DNA from: an uncultured Candidatus Saccharibacteria bacterium
GTDB lineage: Bacteria; Patescibacteriota; Saccharimonadia; Saccharimonadales; Saccharimonadaceae
Assembly: GCA_949063825.1 (NCBI GenBank)
Contig: CARSRA010000002.1
Coordinates: 1-64,000, forward strand
DNA: 64,000 nucleotides
Reading direction: 5' to 3'
The notes below the pieces were generated by a model. The model saw only the letters and a list, made by a program, of their open reading frames with translations. It was not told where the DNA came from and did no database searches. Positions within the stretch are counted from its first letter, which is position 1, and the number at the start of each line of letters is the position of its first letter. A program made the position numbers and the translations under genes. Below are positions 25,993 through 32,886 of this stretch, piece after piece.

Positions 25993-27141
25993 ATGGATAT
26001 TCTAATCGTAGGCCTACTGATCATTGCGATTATTCTATTAGTGGTTGTGATTGTGCGCCGACCAGAGGATCGGGATTCGCGTGCAGTCCAAGAACGTCTA
26101 GTCCGCCTAGAGAGTGAGATTGAAAAATTGACGCCACGGATCGAGAGTGAGTTTCGCGAAAACCGGCGGGAGATTGCCGATAACTTCGGTCAAATTCAAA
26201 AGACCGTCGATACGAGAGTGAAAAGCTTGCAAGAAGATAATTCTGCTCGACTCGAACAAATGCGTCAGACGGTAGACGAAAAACTACAGGAGTCGGTTGA
26301 GAAGCGTTTTAATGAGAGCTTTCGACGGATTTCAAGTCAACTAACACAGGTTTATCAAGGGTTGGGCGAGATGAGGACTTTAGCAAATGGTGTTGGCGAT
26401 CTTAAAAAGGTGATGGAGGGTGTTAAAACACGAGGTATTTATGGTGAAGTGCAACTTGGAAATATTATTTCTGATTGCATGATGCATGATCAATACGTAG
26501 AGAATTTTATTACCAAAAAAGGTAGCATGGACCGAGTTGAGTTTGCGATTAAAATGCCGGGTCGTCACGAAGAGATGATCTATTTACCGATTGATTCGAA
26601 ATTTCCGGTTGAGAATTATTCAAGACTTGTCGCAGCATATGATTCAGGTAATAAAGTCGATATTGAGCAGTTCCGTAAAGAATTAGCCAAGGATGTAAAG
26701 ACGCAGGCGAAGAAAATCGCTGATAAATATCTCGATCCGCCAGCAACTACCGATTTTGGCATCATGTTTGTTCCAACCGAGAGTTTGTACGCGGAGATTT
26801 TGCGGATTCCGGGGTTGTTCGATGAAGTGCGCCAAAAAATGCGAGTGACAATTTGTTCGCCTTCGACTCTGCCGATTATTTTGTCTGGTCTTACTATGGG
26901 GTTCCGTACCGTAGCAATCGAAAAACGCAGTGCTGAAGTTTGGCAGACGCTAGGTGCGGTAAAAGCGCAATTCGGTAAATTCGGTGACCTCCTTGCGGCA
27001 ACCAAGAAGAAGCTGGAAGAAACCGCCAATAAAATCGGCAACGCCGAACATACTTCGCGCCAGATTGAGAAGAAATTGAAAAACGTGGAAATGCTACCGG
27101 AGGGGGATAGTAAGAAGATTATCGGGGAGATTGAGATATGA
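25993..27141 (+). CDS. rmuC: RmuC-family DNA recombination protein
   Basis: A 382-residue protein with an N-terminal membrane helix (about 2-22), a coiled-coil region (about 30-125) and the RmuC domain, recognisable in RGIYGEVQLGNII, the KMPGRHEEMIYLPIDSKFP block and FGIMFVPTESLYAEI. RmuC proteins are restriction-nuclease-fold proteins that limit DNA inversions in E. coli. That is of interest given the inverted cassettes 5 kb away, though no functional link is shown. Its end overlaps the next ATG by 4 bases. Confidence 0.9.
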   Translation: MDILIVGLLIIAIILLVVVIVRRPEDRDSRAVQERLVRLESEIEKLTPRIESEFRENRREIADNFGQIQKTVDTRVKSLQEDNSARLEQMRQTVDEKLQESVEKRFNESFRRISSQLTQVYQGLGEMRTLANGVGDLKKVMEGVKTRGIYGEVQLGNIISDCMMHDQYVENFITKKGSMDRVEFAIKMPGRHEEMIYLPIDSKFPVENYSRLVAAYDSGNKVDIEQFRKELAKDVKTQAKKIADKYLDPPATTDFGIMFVPTESLYAEILRIPGLFDEVRQKMRVTICSPSTLPIILSGLTMGFRTVAIEKRSAEVWQTLGAVKAQFGKFGDLLAATKKKLEETANKIGNAEHTSRQIEKKLKNVEMLPEGDSKKIIGEIEI

Positions 27142-27851
27142 TAGACATTTTACATACGATAGCAATTTGGTTTTTACTTTTTATTACCTATGCGTTCTTA
27201 GGTTGGTTAATGGAGATGATTATTACTGTAGTGATTCGTCATCGTTTCTATAACCGCGGTTTTTTGATTGGGCCGCTTTGTCCGATTTATGGCGTAGCTG
27301 GAGCTCTAATTACTATTATGATTGGGCGCCAAGAGAACATTTTGGAAATTTTTTGTGTAGTAATGATTTTTGGCGCGGCAATCGAATATTTAACAAGCTA
27401 TCTTATGGAAAAACTGTTCCATGCGCGATGGTGGGATTATACCGACCAGCCCTTTAATGTTAATGGACGAATCTGTTTAGGTGCGCTTTTAGGTTTTGGT
27501 GCTCTAGGAGTCGTGGTAGTGAAATTAATTAGCCCGTTCATGCTCAGTATTTTTAATCGGCTTGATAAGATAGGGTTAATTTTTATTGCGGCGGCTCTTA
27601 TGGTGATTTTGATATGTGATTTTATTGCCTCACTGAGATTGATCATACATTTTCGTGCTACCACAAAAACGGTCAGCGGCGACATTACGGAAGAGCTTAC
27701 CGAATATATACGCTTGAAATTCGCTCAACACGGTAAATTAAACCGACGATTGTTGAAGGCTTTTCCGGCCATGAAGGTAAAGAAGCCGACGCCACGTAAA
27801 CGTACTAAAAAGACTTCAGCTAAATCTGGTCAAAAAACGAGGAGCAATTGA
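27138..27851 (+). CDS. CmpB-type putative ABC transporter membrane protein
   Basis: A 237-residue protein with about five membrane helices and the family block YAFLGWLMEMIITVVIRHRF ending in a YNRGFLIGPLCPIYG run, matching the ABC_trans_CmpB (DUF1113-like) family. The C-terminus (about 215-237) is very Lys/Arg-rich and probably cytoplasmic. No ATPase gene lies beside it, so a transporter role is only by family name. Overlaps rmuC by 4 bases. Confidence 0.8.
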   Translation: MIDILHTIAIWFLLFITYAFLGWLMEMIITVVIRHRFYNRGFLIGPLCPIYGVAGALITIMIGRQENILEIFCVVMIFGAAIEYLTSYLMEKLFHARWWDYTDQPFNVNGRICLGALLGFGALGVVVVKLISPFMLSIFNRLDKIGLIFIAAALMVILICDFIASLRLIIHFRATTKTVSGDITEELTEYIRLKFAQHGKLNRRLLKAFPAMKVKKPTPRKRTKKTSAKSGQKTRSN

Positions 27852-27942
27852 TAGATAGGGTGGCCTAAGGTATTTTTGCATGGACGGTCACTAGAGATGA
27901 GCGTTGGCGGAGATCATTCTCGTCATATTCGCCAAAAAAGTG

Positions 27943-27948
27943 TATAAT
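27943..27948 (+). promoter_or_regulatory. -10 box of the DHH phosphoesterase gene (leaderless)
   Basis: TATAAT at 27943-27948 ends 6 nt before the ATG at 27955. No clear -35. An upstream in-frame start would lie before the promoter, so it is rejected. Confidence 0.5.
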
Positions 27949-27954
27949 ATATAT

Positions 27955-28944
27955 ATGTATGAAAAAATGCAGGAGTTTTTGACGGGCAAGGAACGGATCT
28001 GTGTTATCCAGGCAGAAAATCCAGACGGAGATTCGCTCGGCTCGGCGATAGCCCTAGATTATATATTGGCAGAGACAGAAAATTCACTATATTGCCCAGT
28101 AGATATCCCGGAATATCTGCATTATTTTGAGGATTGGTCTAGGGTTAATTCGCAGTTTGATTATAAAGCAGACGGATATATCATTGTCGATACGGCAGCC
28201 AGCGTTTTGCTATCAAAATTATTGGATGATCCGGCGATAAAAAATTCATTATATAATAAGCCGGTATTGGTAATCGATCATCATGAAACTGATGATGATC
28301 TCGAATTTCCGCATGAGAATATCATAGAAACGCGTCCAGCTTGTGCTGACTTGATATATCGGATTGCAAGAGCCTGTGGGCTTACAATTCCGAAGCCGGC
28401 GGCGACTGCGCTTTATGCGGCGATTGCGTCGGATACGCTTGGCCTAGTCAGCGCGTCTGTGACTGCTGATACGATGCGCACAATGGCTGGTCTGATTGAG
28501 CTAGGGGCGAATCCGGCGGAAATCGACGAGCGTCGTCGTGAATTTATGAAGAAATCGCCACGTATTTTAGATTATAAGGCTGATCTAATCAAGAGAATTG
28601 AGTATGCGTTAGATGGTACGCTCGCAACAGTGCATATCCCGTTTGAGGAGATTCAGGAATATTCGCAGGAGTATAATCCTAACGTGTTAATTCTAGAAGA
28701 AATGCGTATGGTGGAAGGGGTTGAGGTGGCGATCGCCGTCAAGACATATCCCGATGGCAAAGCGACCGGTAAAATCCGCACGCAGATCCCGGTTGCAGAA
28801 CAAATTGCTGGTTATTTTGGTGGTGGAGGTCATGCTTATGCGGCTGGATTTCGGGTCTATGATATGAGCTATGCTGAGATCGTGGCTGATCTGATCAAGA
28901 TTTTACCTGAGATTGTAGAGCAGGCGAAACATGATTTGGCATAA
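27955..28944 (+). CDS. DHH/DHHA1-family phosphoesterase (NrnA-like)
   Basis: A 329-residue Mn2+-dependent phosphoesterase. DHH-domain motifs are NPDGDSLGSAIAL (in place of DADGDALGS), the IVDTA segment and VIDHHETD; the C-terminal DHHA1 domain ends with FGGGGHAYAAGF, which binds substrate. Such proteins degrade short RNAs (nanoRNase) or cyclic-di-AMP products/pAp; which applies cannot be told. The first motif has Asn in place of the usual first Asp/His position. It overlaps the next gene by 14 bases. Confidence 0.88.
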   Translation: MYEKMQEFLTGKERICVIQAENPDGDSLGSAIALDYILAETENSLYCPVDIPEYLHYFEDWSRVNSQFDYKADGYIIVDTAASVLLSKLLDDPAIKNSLYNKPVLVIDHHETDDDLEFPHENIIETRPACADLIYRIARACGLTIPKPAATALYAAIASDTLGLVSASVTADTMRTMAGLIELGANPAEIDERRREFMKKSPRILDYKADLIKRIEYALDGTLATVHIPFEEIQEYSQEYNPNVLILEEMRMVEGVEVAIAVKTYPDGKATGKIRTQIPVAEQIAGYFGGGGHAYAAGFRVYDMSYAEIVADLIKILPEIVEQAKHDLA

Positions 28945-29776
28945 ACTTTATAATTATTTCAGTTGGATTTGGCACAAAGTCCTGCATGTTCCGATTCGGA
29001 TGGCAGTGGCAGAGGATAATCATGTAAAAAATCCACGACTAACTGTCGTATTGCTTCATGGAATTGCGGCAACATCGTATACTTGGCGCAAGCTTTATAA
29101 AGATGTGTTGCGTGATCCAGAGCTTAAGGATGTGCGCTTCATTGCGCTCGATTTGCTAGGGTTTGGTAAATCACCTAAGGCGGATTGGCTAGATTACGAT
29201 TATGATGACTACGCTAGAGCACTAGATGAGTCCTTCCGTCGACTCAAGATTAATACACCGGTGATGCTAATGGGGCATTCGATGGGGGCGTTGATTATTG
29301 CTAATTATATTGCAGAACGGAGGCCACAAGTTTTTGTGCAGGCGGCGATTTTGGTCTCGCCACCGCTCTTGATGGCTTCGGAAATGGCGCGCTTACCGGA
29401 TCGAGTCTATATGAATACCTATGCTTCTTTGCAACATTTAGCCAAAGACGTACCGGCGGTTGATGTGATTGCGCGTATTGCTGAGCGATTTAGTAATTTT
29501 GAAAAACACTATTTGAAGACACAGGCTTTTGCGAGCTCGATGGAAAATATAATTTTAAATCGCGGAAATTATCAAACGTTTCGTAAAATTAAAATCCCAA
29601 CTGTTTTGTTGCATGGTCATTTTGATCCGTTGGTGATTGGAGCGAATTTACGCAAAGTTGCTAAAGTGAACAAAAGATTGACTTATCAGAGTGTGATCGC
29701 TGATCACGATATTACTGCTACGAAACGTGTGCGGATCATTAGGGAAATAAAGAAAGTGCTAAAAGATGACGAATAA
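28931..29776 (+). CDS. Alpha/beta-hydrolase fold protein
   Basis: A 281-residue hydrolase. VVLLHGIAATSYTW supplies the oxyanion HG, the nucleophile elbow is GHSMG (Ser at about 119), HGHFDPLV supplies the acid, and DHDI near the end the catalytic His. No signal peptide; the N-terminal hydrophobic patch is weak. Substrate unknown. Overlaps both neighbours (14 bases with the DHH gene, 11 with cysS), so it belongs to the same operon. Confidence 0.85.
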   Translation: MIWHKLYNYFSWIWHKVLHVPIRMAVAEDNHVKNPRLTVVLLHGIAATSYTWRKLYKDVLRDPELKDVRFIALDLLGFGKSPKADWLDYDYDDYARALDESFRRLKINTPVMLMGHSMGALIIANYIAERRPQVFVQAAILVSPPLLMASEMARLPDRVYMNTYASLQHLAKDVPAVDVIARIAERFSNFEKHYLKTQAFASSMENIILNRGNYQTFRKIKIPTVLLHGHFDPLVIGANLRKVAKVNKRLTYQSVIADHDITATKRVRIIREIKKVLKDDE

Positions 29777-31133
29777 AGTACAATTATATAATACTCTGAC
29801 TCGTAAAATTGAGGCCTTCGTGCCTTTTAATCCAAATCAGGTAAAAATCTATACCTGCGGTCCGACGGTCTATAGTCGGGCACATATTGGAAATCTAGCG
29901 GCATACATATACTGGGATCTACTGGTTCGGGTATTAGAAGCTAATGATTACCAGGTTAAGCGGATTCTAAACCTCACTGATGTTGGGCATTTGAGTTCAG
30001 ACGGGGATGAAGGCGAGGACAAACTGGAAAAAGGCGCCAGGAAAACTGGCAAGAGTGTTTGGGGAGTAGCCGAAGAATACATTGAAACATTCCAGAAAGA
30101 TTTTCGCAAATTGAACTTGAAAGAGCCTGCGATTTGGGCGCGAGCGACGGATTATATCAAGCAAGATGAAGAATTAGTGGAGCGACTCCGCGAGCAGGAG
30201 GTGACCTATGAAACGCATGATGGGATTTACTTTGATACTAGTAAATTCCCACATTATGCTGATTTTGCAAGATTGGATCTTGCTGGGCTGCAAGCTGGTA
30301 AGCGCGTAGATTTCTCTAGTGAAAAACGCAATCCGTCAGATTTTGCAGTTTGGAAATTTATTCAGCCAGGTGAAAAACACGATATGCGGTGGCATTTTTT
30401 GGGTCATGACGGCTATCCGGGTTGGCATCTAGAATGTTCCAGTATTATTCATGCTGAGCTCGGTGAAACGATCGATATCCATACCGGAGGGATTGATCAT
30501 ATTCCAGTACATCATAGTAATGAGATCGCTCAAAGTGAAGTAGCTTTCGAGAAACATTTAGCAAAGTATTGGTTGCATTGTAATCACTTGACAATCGATG
30601 GTGAGAAGATTTCGAAGTCACTGGGAAATGTCTATGCGGTGAGTGATCTAGAAGAACGGGGGTTCTCGCCGATGGATTTTAAAATGTGGGTGCTACAGGG
30701 CCATTATCAGTCTGAGCGGAATTTTAGTTTTCGGGATCTTGAAGCGGCACGGAAGCGGCGTTTAAATTGGCGTAATCTAATCGCAAAATGTTATCAGGGC
30801 GAGTGTAACGAAAGCAATAACGGCGCTGATTTTGCGACGGTTCTTGAAACAGTGAATCATAATCTTAATTCTGCGGAAGCGATAGTTGCTATTGAGGATG
30901 CTGAGCATAAAGATTTAATATTCTGGCGCAAGGTTGATCAACTCTTTGGGCTAAATCTGCTTGAAGATGCGGCGGATATCGACTATGATGCCAGAAAAAT
31001 GATTGCCGATTTCAATACTGAGCGCGCCAAAAAGAATTATCAGAAATCTGATCAGCTGCGTGAGCAGCTCGCTGAACGGAATTTGCGGATTATAGAGCAG
31101 GATGGCAAGCAATATTGGCAGTATATCAAGTAG
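29766..31133 (+). CDS. cysS: Cysteinyl-tRNA synthetase
   Basis: CysRS (455 residues) charges tRNACys. It shows the class I HIGH-like box AHIGN, the zinc ligands Cys in YTCGPTVYSR and in LECSSII with GGIDHIPVHHSNE, and the KMSKS loop as KISKS. Length is normal. The ATG overlaps the hydrolase gene by 11 bases. It ends the plus-strand operon; the variable cassette region begins directly after. Confidence 0.95.
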   Translation: MTNKVQLYNTLTRKIEAFVPFNPNQVKIYTCGPTVYSRAHIGNLAAYIYWDLLVRVLEANDYQVKRILNLTDVGHLSSDGDEGEDKLEKGARKTGKSVWGVAEEYIETFQKDFRKLNLKEPAIWARATDYIKQDEELVERLREQEVTYETHDGIYFDTSKFPHYADFARLDLAGLQAGKRVDFSSEKRNPSDFAVWKFIQPGEKHDMRWHFLGHDGYPGWHLECSSIIHAELGETIDIHTGGIDHIPVHHSNEIAQSEVAFEKHLAKYWLHCNHLTIDGEKISKSLGNVYAVSDLEERGFSPMDFKMWVLQGHYQSERNFSFRDLEAARKRRLNWRNLIAKCYQGECNESNNGADFATVLETVNHNLNSAEAIVAIEDAEHKDLIFWRKVDQLFGLNLLEDAADIDYDARKMIADFNTERAKKNYQKSDQLREQLAERNLRIIEQDGKQYWQYIK

Positions 31134-31143
31134 GTAAGCTTAG

Positions 31144-31267
31144 GATTACTGCGTCCCCATTCGGTAGGCGTTACGATGCCGCTAGTCGCAATATTATAGA
31201 TCTACAGGATCCATAATATTGGGTTGTATACGGTTACGGTAATTCGTTATCCAGCGATACGCAGTAA
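31144..31267. repeat. Nested inverted repeat after cysS
   Basis: An inner arm of 14 nt (31189-31202, beginning CAATATTAT) pairs with 31208-31221 (ending ATAATATTG) with one mismatch and a 5-nt loop. An outer arm ATTACTGCGT (31144-31153) pairs with ACGCAGTAAT (31258-31267). No T-run follows, so it is not a classical terminator. It lies at the border of cassette A. Confidence 0.6.
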
Positions 31268-31487
31268 TGATGTCAGTTTTAATATTGGTACTCTCAACTT
31301 TCTCCGGACGGGACACTATAACCGCTCTTATGGCTATATCGATAGTCGTAAAGCAATAGGAGTATTTGCGGCTAATGCTGCACGAATTCTATATACATAT
31401 CATATGTCTTCTCCCTATGTTTCTGTGAAGACGGGATTTCCACGTGGTAATGGTATCGCCATCCGCTGCGTTACACGGGAGGGGTAA
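31224..31487 (+). pseudogene. Variable-domain cassette A (divergent, N-terminus missing)
   Basis: An open frame of 87 codons whose C-terminal half reads LNFLRTGHYNRSYGYI ... RGNGIAIRCVTREG. The spacing and the GxGxxIRC(V/T) end match the other cassettes (RGYGRSLRCTAK). The only possible start is a TTG without ribosome-binding site, inside a hairpin region, and no signal peptide or N-terminal domain precedes it. I read it as the detached C-terminus of a surface-type protein. It converges with cassette B, 24 nt between stops. Confidence 0.5.
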
Positions 31488-31511
31488 TATTGCTCCGCAT
31501 TACTATCTATC

Positions 31512-31724
31512 CTACTTCGCGGTGCAGCGTAGGGAGCGACCGTAACCACGATAGCCGACGTTCTGCGGATAGACAACGCTGCTATAGAAGCCCAGGCTGT
31601 AGGCATCCGACGAATCGTTCGCTGTACGAGACCAGAAGTATCCCCACGTAGTCTCATAGTACAACGAGCCCGAAGTACTGTAGTAGCCAGTGTAGGCAAA
31701 GTCGAGGGGATAAGGTCTCACCAC
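31512..31724 (-). pseudogene. Variable-domain cassette B, coupled to the TetR-like gene
   Basis: Seventy codons, PLDFAYTGYY to GRSLRCTAK, aligning along its length with cassettes C, E and F. It has the aromatic FWSRTA block and a conserved RGYGRSLRC end. Two GTG codons at its start overlap the end of the TetR-like gene by 7 bases, so it could be translated as a 70-residue protein without secretion signal. More likely it is a domain lacking its parent. The last 39 bases (31512-31550) recur inverted and identical at 32618-32656. Confidence 0.6.
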
Positions 31725-32260
31725 TCTTTTGGTCTAAGTTTCGTAATTTTATCGAGATAAAAATCAATTTTCGCCTTTTTGAAATGGTCAAAATTTGCCC
31801 AGATCATAATTAGGCTCGCGATTTCATTACGATAAACCGTAAAGGATTGGTCAGAAATTTGCGTACCGACAAGCAACAAACGTACGCGATCCAAAATCCG
31901 TCCTAAAGTGTAAAAATCCATATTTCGTGAAGTTGCCCTAAAATAAGCTCGCTCATGATATGCGAAACTTAGCAATAGAGTAAAAATAAGTTTGCGAATC
32001 GGTCGCCCGGGCAAGGATGAAACGAACTTCCTTACTAGACTTTGCTCATAGTCCGCGTAAGCAGAATTGACATTAGCACTGTGCGCATAAAAAGTTGGTG
32101 AAGAAATTCCACTATCGCGACAAATATCGCGCACGTTAGCGCCAAAAGAACGTTCACTAATATAGCAATTTAAAGCTTTATGAATAGCTTGCTCATTTTT
32201 CTGAAAAGTTTTATGGGTCGAAACCTCATGCCGGCTTCGACTAGTCACCCTTAATGACAT
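31718..32260 (-). CDS. TetR/AcrR-like transcriptional regulator
   Basis: A 180-residue protein. The N-terminal part (about 20-65), with SFGANVRDICRDSGISSPTF followed by YAHSANVNSAY, fits a TetR helix-turn-helix (the usual TVxDIAxxAGVSxGTFYxHF). The rest is helical, as in the ligand-binding domain. The ATG at 32260 follows AAAGGGGCG, and a strong promoter lies about 100 nt upstream. Its stop overlaps the start of cassette B. It sits between two inverted cassettes; whether it controls a surface gene is not shown. Confidence 0.75.
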   Translation of the reverse strand: MSLRVTSRSRHEVSTHKTFQKNEQAIHKALNCYISERSFGANVRDICRDSGISSPTFYAHSANVNSAYADYEQSLVRKFVSSLPGRPIRKLIFTLLLSFAYHERAYFRATSRNMDFYTLGRILDRVRLLLVGTQISDQSFTVYRNEIASLIMIWANFDHFKKAKIDFYLDKITKLRPKEW

Positions 32261-32359
32261 TACGCCCCTTTATTTTCTGGTTTATATTTTGCACCGATTT
32301 CAACAGCTCTCACCCTACTCTGGAGTCGGAAATTGCAAATTTCACCAGCACATCATTCT

Positions 32360-32388
32360 ATTGTATCATACTTAGCATACAAAGTCAA
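32360..32388 (-). promoter_or_regulatory. Promoter of the TetR-like gene
   Basis: Minus strand: TTGACT (32383-32388), a 17-nt spacer ending in TGA, TACAAT (32360-32365). The leader to the ATG is about 93 nt. The 11-mer CTATTGACTTT is identical to the one at 21-31 and 54190-54200. Confidence 0.75.
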
Positions 32389-32437
32389 TAGATATCTATT
32401 ATTTCACTGTTTTTGGCAACTTCTCTAAATAAAAAGC

Positions 32438-32656
32438 ATGTTCTTTACATCTTATCCCCTCAACTTTGCCTACACCGGCTACTACGATTACTCTTCGGGG
32501 TCTCTGGACTTTGCGACTACGGGTGGGAGCTTCTGGTACAGTACGGCGTACTCCTCGGCGAATGCCTACTACCTGCACTTCAGTAGCAGCATTGTTAATC
32601 CGCAGAATTACGGCAGTCGTGGTTACGGTCGCTCCCTACGCTGCACCGCGAAGTAG
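32438..32656 (+). pseudogene. Variable-domain cassette C
   Basis: Seventy-two codons with an ATG but no ribosome-binding site or signal peptide: TSYPLNFAYTGYY ... RGYGRSLRCTAK. It aligns with B, E and F without large gaps. The downstream 30 bases after the stop also resemble those after cassette F (TAGATAGTACTCTG), so the duplicated unit extends past the coding end. The 32657-32774 stretch holds nothing else I can identify. Confidence 0.6.
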
Positions 32657-32774
32657 GGTAGATAGTACTCTGCAGACATCTCGCAATATAACCTAGGATT
32701 TAGTAAGTTTTAGCGGTATGATCCACGATGATTTTTCTACCGCTCGAGATGTGAAAAATACAACGTTTATGCTA

Positions 32775-32803
32775 TTGACACACTATATATAGTGTCCTAA
32801 AAT
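32775..32803 (+). promoter_or_regulatory. nrdD-nrdG promoter
   Basis: A consensus TTGACA (32775-32780), a 17-nt spacer and TAAAAT (32798-32803). The first NrdR box fills the spacer. Confidence 0.85.
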
Positions 32804-32828
32804 GGTTATAAGACACTATATATGGTGT
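32780..32828 (+). promoter_or_regulatory. Two NrdR boxes
   Basis: ACACTATATATAGTGT (32780-32795, a perfect palindrome) and ACACTATATATGGTGT (32813-32828) match the NrdR box consensus. Their starts are 33 bp apart, three helical turns, as in known tandem NrdR sites. One lies between -35 and -10 and the other just after the -10, so NrdR should repress nrdD-nrdG when (d)ATP is plentiful. The nrdR gene is not in the window. Confidence 0.92.
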
Positions 32829-32886
32829 CAGGTCACAGTTAAGCAAAAATAAACATAACTTTGAGCACAAAGTAGGAGGTATTTTT

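Larger units (their letters stand above)
31512..32656. repeat. Inverted repeat (39 bp identical) flanking the TetR-like gene
   Basis: 31512-31550 and 32618-32656 are identical reverse complements, extended by a nearly identical 3' flank after each stop codon and by further cassette similarity. The 1.07-kb segment between holds the TetR-like gene and its promoter, so recombination between the arms would invert it. Confidence 0.85.

Noticed and set aside
31718..31760. TKLR in the TetR-like C-terminus as part of the cassette lead-in (STKLRS)
   Set aside because: Only four residues match and the frame differs from cassette B, so chance is the simpler explanation.
32466..32696. Second frame across cassette C and similar frames across B and F
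   Set aside because: These give Arg/Thr-rich sequence caused by reading the repeated cassette DNA out of frame; their similarity to each other only reflects DNA similarity.
31134..32886. Reverse transcriptase or DGR template repeat near the cassettes
   Set aside because: I looked for an RT frame (xxDD motif) and for an adenine-rich non-coding copy; none is present in either cassette region, so a complete DGR is not claimed here.
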